A stretch of DNA of 6,082 nt. Origin: JASSUD01 sp031963225. Its GTDB lineage: Bacteria > Pseudomonadota > Gammaproteobacteria > Burkholderiales > Burkholderiaceae. Below are positions 1-6,034 of the stretch, piece after piece (the stretch's first letter is position 1; every line of letters begins with the position of its first letter). The stretch lies in assembly GCA_031963225.1 (NCBI GenBank), contig JASSUD010000125.1, forward strand, positions 1 through 6,082. Direction: 5' to 3'. The notes below the pieces were generated by a model. The model was not told the origin of the DNA and made no database searches. It saw only the letters and a program-made list of their open reading frames with translations. The position numbers were made by a program, and so were the translations under genes.

Positions 1-1
1 T

Positions 2-197
2 TTCCTCTTGTCAAATCGGGGTACTGTCAGATCTGATCTGAGCTACTACAAATAATCAGTCTGGGATTATCCCCATTCCATTAACGCTCCAAGGCTATGA
101 TTCCTGTCTGAAGCATTTTGTTCCATCAACCACCGTTCGTATCGAGAATATTCTACGCCTTGAGTCGCCAGTATCCCCCAATCAAGCGCGGCACCAG
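2..197 (+). pseudogene. Disrupted 5' continuation of the first NACHT-HEAT gene (partial, runs off the window)
   Basis: The frame of the downstream gene stays open back to a TGA at 39-41. Its translation from about 60 to 197 (SGIIPIPLT, then FVPSTTVRI, then VLFKLIERL) matches the second gene's segment HGIISVPLT, FIPETAVRI, VLFKLIERV (encoded at about 4563-4740). This stretch is therefore former coding sequence of the same gene, not a leader. No ATG, GTG or TTG lies in frame between the TGA and GTG 198. Upstream of the stop, the +1-offset frame (codons from position 2) reads FLLSNRGTVRSDLSYY up to a TAA at 53-55. It could join the downstream frame if one extra base was inserted around 47-52, so a frameshift is an alternative to a CGA-to-TGA nonsense change. 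The second gene has a TIR-like domain at this position, so most of the matching domain would lie left of the window. The homology is visible directly; the type of lesion is inferred. Confidence 0.7.
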
Positions 198-3100
198 GTG
201 CTGTTCAAGCTGATCGAAAGATTATGCGAGAGTAGTGATGAGGCTAGAACGGTCCTAGGCCAGTTTTGGGACGAGTATGAACGTTTTATTACCCATCTCA
301 AAAAGAATCCTTCCATCATTCCGGAAGCCGTTGAGTTTGCCGGGTTCAAAAAAAATATCTCCGAGCGCATAAACAGAAAGCTACTGAGCCAGCTTGCTGA
401 TACGGTGCAGCAGGCGCGCACATGCCTTCCCGCTCTTCCTTCCTTAACTGATCTGCGCCAAGCGCTCTATCAGTATTATCAACTGAATTCACAGTTACAG
501 ATTCATCGCATCTCTGGAGAATTGCTTGACCTGGCGCATTGTTATATCAATCTTGCTATCGTTGAGAGTAAAGCCCAGCAAGATGCAGACAAAGCCAAAC
601 TCGCCGCTCAATCTTCCACGTTTTATCGGCCCTCGAGCTATGAAGAGATTAAGCAGACCAATCTGCAGATGCCGATTCCTTTAGAAAAATTGTTTGATCA
701 ACGCAAGTTGCGCAATGATCAAGAAGGTATTCCTAAGCGAATACTCATCCAAGGCCGAGCTGGAATTGGTAAGACAACACTGTGCAAAAAATTGGTTCAG
801 GTCTATCAGCAAGGACTATGGCAAGACCGCTTTGATACGGTGCTGTGGGTGCCTTTGCGTGAGCTGAAGACTTACGAAACGTATGACTTACCAGAACTCT
901 TAAAGAAAAAATATTTCTCTCAGCGCACGGATAAGGCGCTTCTCGCTGAACAACTAAGCCGACACACTGACCGTATCCTGTTTATTCTGGATGGTTTAGA
1001 TGAAGTGGCAACTGAATTGGGTCAGCCGTCACGATTGGGAGATTTTTTAGCATCTCTTCTGGCGCAACCTCAAGTGATCGTGACGTCTCGTCCAGCTGGG
1101 GTGAATGCTTCTCGGTTAAAAGCATTTGATCTTGAACTTGAAACGATTGGGTTTAGCTCAAACAATATTCAAACATATTTGGAAAAAGTTGAACCTCAGT
1201 CAGCCACTGAAATTCAAGCGTTGATTGCTCAAACCCCGGTTATGCGAGAGTTAGCGAATATTCCAGTACAGCTCGATACCTTATGCTACAGCTGGCAAGA
1301 GGTGAAAGCAGTGGTACAAAAAGGCACAGCCGTAACCATGACCATGCTGTATCAAGCGATGATGGACAAATTATGGCGTAAAGATGCTCAGCGGTTAAAT
1401 AAAGCGCCAGGATCACTGGAATTAGATGATTTGAGAGGAATGAGTAGTGAAGAAATCAACATGTTCATGGCCGATGAAATCGACTATTTGAGCTATTTAA
1501 GCTTTAAAGGACTGCAAGACAATTTACTTGAATTTGAACCGCACTATCTAAATAGCATCAAAAGTGTATTGAATCGATCACGAGGGGAAAAATTACCCAT
1601 ATCTCTCCAACGCCACCTTAAGCAAACCTCTTTTTTGCATACTGCGGACCCTAATCTTGCTGAAGATAATCGCAAGTACCACTTTCTCCATTTGACCTTT
1701 CAAGAATTCTTTGCCGCCAAGTTTTTAGCGGGCCATCTCCAAGCTTACTTGACAGCAGAAGGAAAATTTAAAGCACAAGTTGGACCCATTGCAAATGGAC
1801 TGGTATTAGAGCCAGCGGCACTTCAGCATTTTGTCAATCAACATAAGTATGAGCCGCGCTATCAGATCGTATGGTGGATGGTCGCAGGATTGTTGGAGGG
1901 TGAGATGCTTGAGGGATTCTTTCATCTATTAGACCAAGAATCCCGAGAATTAGATAAAGAAAGGCATCTAGATCTGATCATGCACGGGCTACATGAGGCA
2001 GGTGCCCGACTTTCTCAACCTACCATTCAACGCTTAAAAAAGGCGCTCGAGAAAGGACTGCTATTAGCGTTGGAATCAAAAAAAGAAGATGAAAAGCTAG
2101 AATTAGGAACACAGCTGGCTTTCCCTGAGCACTTATTACTTGAGCTTGGCAAACAGCATCGTGAATATCGAGATTTGATTTATCAAATTTTAGGACGGCG
2201 GCACACTTTGTCGGATAAAGCGCTAACAGTATTGGAGAGCGCACTCCGAGATAACGATGGCGATATCACAATTATATTATGGTATGGATTAGGGGCGCAT
2301 GCAGTTAAGGTTGAGGCCATTCAAGTCGCGCTTCTAAAGCGTTTCAAGGAGGAGAAAAAGGCCGTGGCCATAGCAACATTAGCCATGGTATTAGGTTCGC
2401 ATGCGGATGATGTTGAAGCCATCCGAGTCGCACTCCTGAAGCGGTTTGAGGAGGAGAAAGAGTCTATGGTCATAGCAGCGCTAGCCGCGGGATTAGGTTG
2501 GCATACAGACTGTATTGGGGCGATCCGAGTCGCGCTCCTGAAACGGTTTGAGGAGGAAAAAGAGCCTATGGTCAGCGCAGGGCTAGCCCAGGGATTAGGT
2601 TTTCATGCTGGCCGTATTGAAGTCATCCGAGTCGCGCTCCTGAAGCGGTTCGAGGAGGAAAAAGAGCCTAAGGTCATAGTAGCGCTAGCCCAGGGATTAG
2701 GTTTTCACGCTGGCCGTATTGAGGTCATCCGAGTCGCTCTTCTGAAGCGTTTCGAGGAGGAAAAAGAGCTTGAGATCAGGGTAGCGCTAGCCCAGGCATT
2801 AGGTTGGCATGCAGACAATATTGAGGCAATCCGAGTCGCACTCCTGAGGCAATTCGAGGAGGAAAAAGAGCCTGATGTCATAGCAGGACTAGCCCAGGGA
2901 TTAGGTTCGCAAGCGGACCATGTTGAGACGATCCGAGTCGCTCTTCTGAAGCGGCTCGAGGAGGAAAAAGAGCCTGATGCCATAACAGCGCTAGCCATGG
3001 GACTAGGTATGCATGCGAGCGATGTTGCAGCAATCCAAGTCGCGCTCTTGAAGCGGTTCGAAGATGAGAAAGAGCCTAAAGCCATAGTAGCGCTAGTCAA

Positions 3101-3344
3101 GGGATTAGGCTTGTATGCAGACAATATTGAGGAGATCCGAGTCGCGCTCCTGAGGCGATTCGAGGAGGAAAAAGAGCCTGATGTCATAGCAGGGCTAGTC
3201 CAGGAATTAGGTTCGCAAGCGGAGCATGTTGAGACGATCCGAGTCGCTATTCTGAAGCGGCTCGAGGAGGAGAAAGATCCTGTGGCTATAGCAGCGCTAG
3301 TCCGGGCATTAGGTTCGCATGTGGACCATATTGAGGCCGTCTGA
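198..3344 (+). CDS. NACHT (STAND) NTPase with C-terminal HEAT-like repeat array, 5'-truncated
   Basis: This is a 1048-residue open frame for a probable cytoplasmic NLR-like signalling ATPase. Residues 1-150 form a helical pre-NACHT module carrying CYINLAIVE at 115-123. The NACHT core follows. Walker A is GRAGIGKTT at 186-194 (Lys192). Walker B is ILDGLDEVA with Asp265, Asp268 and Glu269. A sensor-1-like TSRPAG has Arg298. The winged-helix hallmark HFLHLTFQEFFAA is at 495-507, and a helical linker runs to about 672. Residues 673-1048 are 34-residue HEAT-like repeats, presumably the ligand-sensing arm. In this superfamily, ligand binding drives nucleotide exchange and oligomerisation, which activates an N-terminal effector. 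No effector lies in this frame. GTG 198 is only the first usable start codon: it has no Shine-Dalgarno, and homology with the second gene continues upstream, so the native start is further left. The terminal TGA interrupts a repeat and is probably secondary. The ATPase motifs are intact, so a truncated product could still be active. The NACHT call is very secure; the biological role is not. Confidence 0.9.
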   Translation: MLFKLIERLCESSDEARTVLGQFWDEYERFITHLKKNPSIIPEAVEFAGFKKNISERINRKLLSQLADTVQQARTCLPALPSLTDLRQALYQYYQLNSQLQIHRISGELLDLAHCYINLAIVESKAQQDADKAKLAAQSSTFYRPSSYEEIKQTNLQMPIPLEKLFDQRKLRNDQEGIPKRILIQGRAGIGKTTLCKKLVQVYQQGLWQDRFDTVLWVPLRELKTYETYDLPELLKKKYFSQRTDKALLAEQLSRHTDRILFILDGLDEVATELGQPSRLGDFLASLLAQPQVIVTSRPAGVNASRLKAFDLELETIGFSSNNIQTYLEKVEPQSATEIQALIAQTPVMRELANIPVQLDTLCYSWQEVKAVVQKGTAVTMTMLYQAMMDKLWRKDAQRLNKAPGSLELDDLRGMSSEEINMFMADEIDYLSYLSFKGLQDNLLEFEPHYLNSIKSVLNRSRGEKLPISLQRHLKQTSFLHTADPNLAEDNRKYHFLHLTFQEFFAAKFLAGHLQAYLTAEGKFKAQVGPIANGLVLEPAALQHFVNQHKYEPRYQIVWWMVAGLLEGEMLEGFFHLLDQESRELDKERHLDLIMHGLHEAGARLSQPTIQRLKKALEKGLLLALESKKEDEKLELGTQLAFPEHLLLELGKQHREYRDLIYQILGRRHTLSDKALTVLESALRDNDGDITIILWYGLGAHAVKVEAIQVALLKRFKEEKKAVAIATLAMVLGSHADDVEAIRVALLKRFEEEKESMVIAALAAGLGWHTDCIGAIRVALLKRFEEEKEPMVSAGLAQGLGFHAGRIEVIRVALLKRFEEEKEPKVIVALAQGLGFHAGRIEVIRVALLKRFEEEKELEIRVALAQALGWHADNIEAIRVALLRQFEEEKEPDVIAGLAQGLGSQADHVETIRVALLKRLEEEKEPDAITALAMGLGMHASDVAAIQVALLKRFEDEKEPKAIVALVKGLGLYADNIEEIRVALLRRFEEEKEPDVIAGLVQELGSQAEHVETIRVAILKRLEEEKDPVAIAALVRALGSHVDHIEAV
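753..1091 (+). other. NACHT nucleotide-binding motifs of gene 1 (Walker A to sensor 1)
   Basis: The P-loop GRAGIGKTT is encoded at 753-779. The acidic Walker B cluster (Asp-Gly-Leu-Asp-Glu) is encoded at 990-1004. The sensor-1 arginine of TSRP is at 1089-1091. The small residue and second acid after the Walker B aspartate (DGxDE) are typical of NACHT rather than AAA+ or ABC ATPases. All residues expected for ATP binding and hydrolysis are present, so the ATPase shows no sign of decay although both ends of the gene are damaged. Confidence 0.9.
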
Positions 3345-3400
3345 GTCGCGCCCCTAAAGTGGCTAGAGAAAGAGAAAGAGCCTTAGATGTTAGTAGGGTC
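2214..3400 (+). repeat. Tandem 102-bp in-frame repeat array encoding 34-residue HEAT-like units
   Basis: Ten near-regular units begin at 2316, 2418, 2520, 2622, 2724, 2826, 2928, 3030, 3132 and 3234. Each is exactly 102 bp. The consensus starts AIRVALLKRFEEEKEP, has a second helix of the type VIALAQGLG, and ends HADxIE. A diverged but in-register unit precedes them (2214-2315, with the pattern ALTVL...YGLGAHA). An eleventh consensus-type unit starts at 3336, is cut by TGA at 3342 and fades by about 3400. The helix-turn-helix pattern with ALG in one helix and a bulky VALLKRF helix resembles the short PBS-lyase-type HEAT repeat. TPR units are also 34 residues, but their W/G/Y/P signature is absent. 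The first helix is nearly invariant in both protein and DNA, implying recent expansion or homogenisation. Residues 16-17, 24-25, 28 and 31-32 vary most. Confidence 0.93.
2811..3366 (+). repeat. Higher-order 306-bp duplication (three repeat units) inside the HEAT array
   Basis: The stretch beginning at 2811 recurs almost unchanged exactly 306 bp later, at 3117. Both copies encode ADNIE, then EIR/AIRVALLR, EPDVIAGL, GSQA(D/E)HVETIRVA and KRLEEEK in the same order. The linked variants (Gln instead of His after GS, LLR instead of LLK, and Thr before IRVA) occur together only in these two places. A block of three units was therefore duplicated as a whole. The second copy carries the terminal TGA, so the duplication probably came before the loss of the 3' end. 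Confidence 0.85.
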
Positions 3401-3778
3401 AAAGACAGGCGCGCGCCTTTAGGCTGGTGTTGCCCCCATTTGTATGTGTATCGAGAACAATCATTGCAAGGCCTCACAATCATCTGCCGAAATAGGTCCA
3501 GTTGAGTTCTCGTAATATATGACTGAGCCACGCAAAACATCGAGCAGATTGTGCTTGATTTTGTGATCGGCGTGAAACTTGATTAAAAGAATGAAGCCTT
3601 GGGAAAGGGTTTAGAAGATAAAAAGGCAGGAAGACAAGATTCATGTTTAAAACGGGGTGGAAATTGCTTTTTCCTGATGCACTCACTTCAAACTGCCTTG
3701 TTAGAATCCATGCGCCAAATAAACATCAGCTCAGACTGAGAGTTATGCTTCTCGAGTAAAACAGGTAAAAAGGAAAAA
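3345..3778. other. Intergenic region between the two NACHT genes
   Basis: The first 40-55 bases are the eroded end of the repeat array: VAPLKWLEKEKEP can still be read after the TGA, followed by in-frame stops at 3384 and 3420. From about 3400 to 3778 I see no convincing gene on either strand. A perfect 12-bp palindrome (AGGCGCGCGCCT, 3407-3418) and a short interrupted one (CTCAG-A-CTGAG, 3730-3740) are present. Neither is followed by a T tract, so no intrinsic terminator is supported. No clear -35/-10 pair stands out, although the region before 3779 should hold the promoter if the second gene is transcribed on its own. The length of the gap argues against tight translational coupling. Confidence 0.6.
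3770..3774 (+). promoter_or_regulatory. Shine-Dalgarno of the TIR-like/NACHT gene
   Basis: AAGGA ends four bases before the ATG at 3779, within an A-rich stretch that should be poorly structured. The spacing is slightly short but usable. It supports this ATG as a genuine start, in contrast to the GTG at 198 of the first gene, which has no such site. Confidence 0.6.
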
Positions 3779-6034
3779 ATGAATACTGTAGGTAGCTTAA
3801 CAGGAAAGCCAAAAAACGCTGGTTTTTGGGATTCTGGCTGTCACTCTTACTCAGAAGCATCCGATGCTCAGCGGCAGGGGAAGTTAAATCAAACGCAAGC
3901 GAGTTATCCTCAAGCGTTCGAGGTCAAACAGAAAGCGCACTCTAATGATCTAGTTCAAGCCAATGTAAATCAAACTCTCGAAGTAGAAAGCAAAAGTCAG
4001 CAGGTTGGCTATTTGTTTGAAAAATCCCTCTCGATGTTAGGCTCGTTAGAGCTGTCTCATACGCCCAGTCTGTTTCTTGTGTATGCACACGACAACCCAG
4101 CGCAAGGAGAAGCCAAGGCGGAGATTGCGCGGTATTTCATCGATAAACTATCTCAAATTCGCGTCAACCTCTATTCAGATCAGACCCCGATGGGGCAATC
4201 ACACTTAGGCGTTTCAGAAGATCCTAGAAAAGATGGCAAGCTCGAAGATATCTTAACCAGTCAACTCTGCTTGTTACCTGCTCAATTAATAGATGAGGTA
4301 TTACCCGTTGATAAGGTGGTCGTGTGTTGCTCTGAGGTATTAAGTAACTATTTAAAATGGCCAGACTATCAAATATTTCACCAGGTACTTCGCACCGCCT
4401 ATTTCAAAGATCAAGAGGCCTATCGCAGCAACAGTACACAAGCGCGGGCATCAGCTATTCGTGAGGTAGTCAGAACGTTTTCTCAAGGGCAGGCTAGCTT
4501 TCACCATGTACTGACAGAAATTGCCTTTTTGCAAATTCGTGAAGAACATCTCAAAGATCAGCACGGCATTATCTCAGTCCCGTTAACAGCCCAAAGCCAC
4601 GCTTCTTGCCTTGCGCATTTTATTCCAGAGACTGCGGTTCGGATAGGTGATATTCCTCGATTTGAGGCGCAAGCCCAGGCAGGAAAAGTGGTGTATCCGA
4701 ATCAAAGTCTACACTTGGTGCTGTTTAAACTGATAGAACGAGTTTTAGTGAAGAGCGATGAAGCCAGAACGTTTTTGAACAAGTTTTGGAATGGCTACAG
4801 CGTTTGCATAGCCCGCCTAAAGAGCGGAACGTTTAGTGGATTAGAATTTCTCAAACTCGTCGATGGTATCTTCGACGAGATACAAATAGAACAATACAGA
4901 GCGCAAGCACAGCGCCTAGCCCAAACCCATATGCTGCATAAGGAGATCGTACAAAAACTGCTTCCTCCTAACCCTTCATTAGCCAATCTGCGCGAAGCGC
5001 TATATCAGCATTATCAATTATCTAATCTATCGATTCAACGGGTTTCAGGTGAAACAGCGTCACTGGATGACTGTTATATCAATCTAGCGATTGTCGAAAA
5101 TCAAGTGCAAAGAGAGCAAGAGAAACAGGAGCTAGGAAAGCAGACATCGATATTTACGCGTTTACCTAGCGGCGAGCAGCTTGAGCAGACGAATCCAAAT
5201 AAATTGATTGCCTTAGAGAAGCTCTTTGAGAAACAGAAATTACGAGACGGCTTAGAAGGAGTGCCTCAGCGAATACTGATCCAAGGCCGGGCAGGGATCG
5301 GTAAAACTACATTATGCAAAAAACTGGTGCATGAGTATTACGAAAACCAACGTTGGCAAGATCAGTTTGAGAATGTGTTATGGATTCCGTTAAGGCACCT
5401 CAAAACGCAGGGGCCTATCCATTTACAAGATTTTCTGCGCACGAAATATTTCATCACCCACCCCGACAAAAATCAGGCAGAAGGACTCGCCAAGGCCTTA
5501 CATGGCACGAAAGATCAGGTCCTCTTTATCCTGGACGGCTTAGATGAAGTGGCTGAGCTGCTGCATGAGGATCATCCGAAGCATGATTTTTTAGCGTTGC
5601 TGTTAAGCCAAAAACATGTGCTGATCACTTCCCGCCCGGCCGGCGTAAGTGCTGCTCAATGCGGCACACTGGATTTAGAACTCGAAACGATCGGGTTTAG
5701 TGCTGACAATGTCCAAACCTATATTAAAAATAATGTCTCTGACGCCCATCAGGCTGCGGCGATTCAACAATTCATCCATCGTACCCCATTGGTGCAAGGG
5801 CTAGTGAATATTCCGATTCAGTTGGATGCGTTGTGCTATAGCTGGGACGAGCTTCCACACCGTCAAAACATCAGCATGTCGATGTTATACCAAGCGATGG
5901 CAGATAAATTATGGCGTAAAGACAGCGTGCGCTTAGAAAAGCGAGGAGGCAAAAACAGTCCATTGGATGCTTCCGCCCTGAAAACATTGGCTGCTCCTCG
6001 CGTCGAAAAAATCGTGGCGGCAGAAATCGCTTAG
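3779..6034 (+). CDS. TIR/SEFIR-like-NACHT NLR-like protein, lacking the C-terminal sensor
   Basis: This is a 751-residue cytoplasmic-type protein with no signal peptide or membrane segment. Residues 1-95 are a polar Gln/Ser-rich leader. Residues 97-205 look like a TIR/SEFIR domain: strand A SLFLVYAHDN (97-106), helix A, strand B VNLYSD (129-134) with the following loop, and strand D DKVVVCCS (178-185). Residues 205-313 are a helical extension. Residues 314-460 match the pre-NACHT module of the first gene, with CYINLAIVE at 432-440. The NACHT core has Walker A GRAGIGKTT at 503-511 (Lys509), Walker B Asp586, Asp589 and Glu590, and TSRPAG with Arg619. It ends with TAG just after AAEIA, matching about residue 428 of the first gene, so the winged-helix LTFQEFFAA and all repeats are missing. 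It starts at an ATG with an AAGGA site 434 bp after the first gene. TIR domains in bacterial immunity are commonly NADases or adapters; I could not identify a catalytic Glu with confidence. Likely a 3'-truncated paralogue; an effector half of a split system is possible. Confidence 0.9.
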   Translation: MNTVGSLTGKPKNAGFWDSGCHSYSEASDAQRQGKLNQTQASYPQAFEVKQKAHSNDLVQANVNQTLEVESKSQQVGYLFEKSLSMLGSLELSHTPSLFLVYAHDNPAQGEAKAEIARYFIDKLSQIRVNLYSDQTPMGQSHLGVSEDPRKDGKLEDILTSQLCLLPAQLIDEVLPVDKVVVCCSEVLSNYLKWPDYQIFHQVLRTAYFKDQEAYRSNSTQARASAIREVVRTFSQGQASFHHVLTEIAFLQIREEHLKDQHGIISVPLTAQSHASCLAHFIPETAVRIGDIPRFEAQAQAGKVVYPNQSLHLVLFKLIERVLVKSDEARTFLNKFWNGYSVCIARLKSGTFSGLEFLKLVDGIFDEIQIEQYRAQAQRLAQTHMLHKEIVQKLLPPNPSLANLREALYQHYQLSNLSIQRVSGETASLDDCYINLAIVENQVQREQEKQELGKQTSIFTRLPSGEQLEQTNPNKLIALEKLFEKQKLRDGLEGVPQRILIQGRAGIGKTTLCKKLVHEYYENQRWQDQFENVLWIPLRHLKTQGPIHLQDFLRTKYFITHPDKNQAEGLAKALHGTKDQVLFILDGLDEVAELLHEDHPKHDFLALLLSQKHVLITSRPAGVSAAQCGTLDLELETIGFSADNVQTYIKNNVSDAHQAAAIQQFIHRTPLVQGLVNIPIQLDALCYSWDELPHRQNISMSMLYQAMADKLWRKDSVRLEKRGGKNSPLDASALKTLAAPRVEKIVAAEIA
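4067..4390 (+). other. TIR/SEFIR-like domain of gene 2
   Basis: This segment encodes a hydrophobic strand ending in YAHD (residues 97-105), an amphipathic helix, a second strand ending in YSD with a proline-glycine loop (132-140), and a third strand VVVCCSEVL (180-188) followed by a Trp-containing stretch (YLKW). This order (xFxSYAHD, then strand-D, then vvvxxS) is the usual look of TIR_2/SEFIR domains. The loop after strand B is longer than in compact TIR domains. The assignment rests on motif order alone, so a structural comparison is needed to choose between TIR, SEFIR and a private variant. Confidence 0.65.
4563..6031 (+). repeat. Paralogous copy of the gene 1 core (matches about 60-1484)
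   Basis: The two genes align almost continuously from the GIIP/GIIS segment through the NACHT core. For example, CGAATACT(C/G)ATCCAAGGCC is shared at 739-758 and 5270-5289, and the protein blocks CYINLAIVE, GRAGIGKTTLCKKLV, LFILDGLDEVA, LELETIGFS and DKLWRKD are the same in both. Synonymous sites have diverged clearly, so this is an older duplication and not a recent copy. The shared core is flanked by unique sequence in each gene: effector side upstream in gene 2, sensor side downstream in gene 1. Confidence 0.9.

Noticed and set aside
182..421. Reverse-strand 79-residue open frame at the 5' end of gene 1
   Set aside because: Lies wholly antisense to conserved coding sequence of the NACHT gene; likewise the small reverse frames at 2020-2244 and 4795-4986.
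2705..3187. Reverse-strand 160-residue open frame with regular Ser-rich repeats
   Set aside because: It is the antisense reading of the HEAT array; its periodicity is the 102-bp unit and no start context supports it.
2316..3335. CRISPR-like direct repeats
   Set aside because: Repeats are 102 bp, contiguous without spacers, and in frame within a protein; they encode a solenoid.
2316..3335. TPR array (also 34-residue units)
   Set aside because: The TPR signature of conserved W, G, Y, A and P positions is missing; the ALG and VALLKRF helices fit short HEAT-like repeats better.
3342..3344. TGA read as an amino acid (alternative code) at 39-41 and 3342-3344
   Set aside because: No TGA occurs inside the long open frames, and further in-frame TAG stops follow at 3384 and 3420, so local lesions explain it better.
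3407..3418. Perfect 12-bp palindrome AGGCGCGCGCCT as a terminator of gene 1
   Set aside because: At most a 4-bp stem with a 4-base loop and no T tract; kept only as a note in the intergenic entry.
3286..3686. Two overlapping reverse-strand open frames (84 and 68 residues) covering the intergenic gap
   Set aside because: No recognisable domain, no ribosome binding site noted, and one overlaps the repeat array; most likely chance openings.
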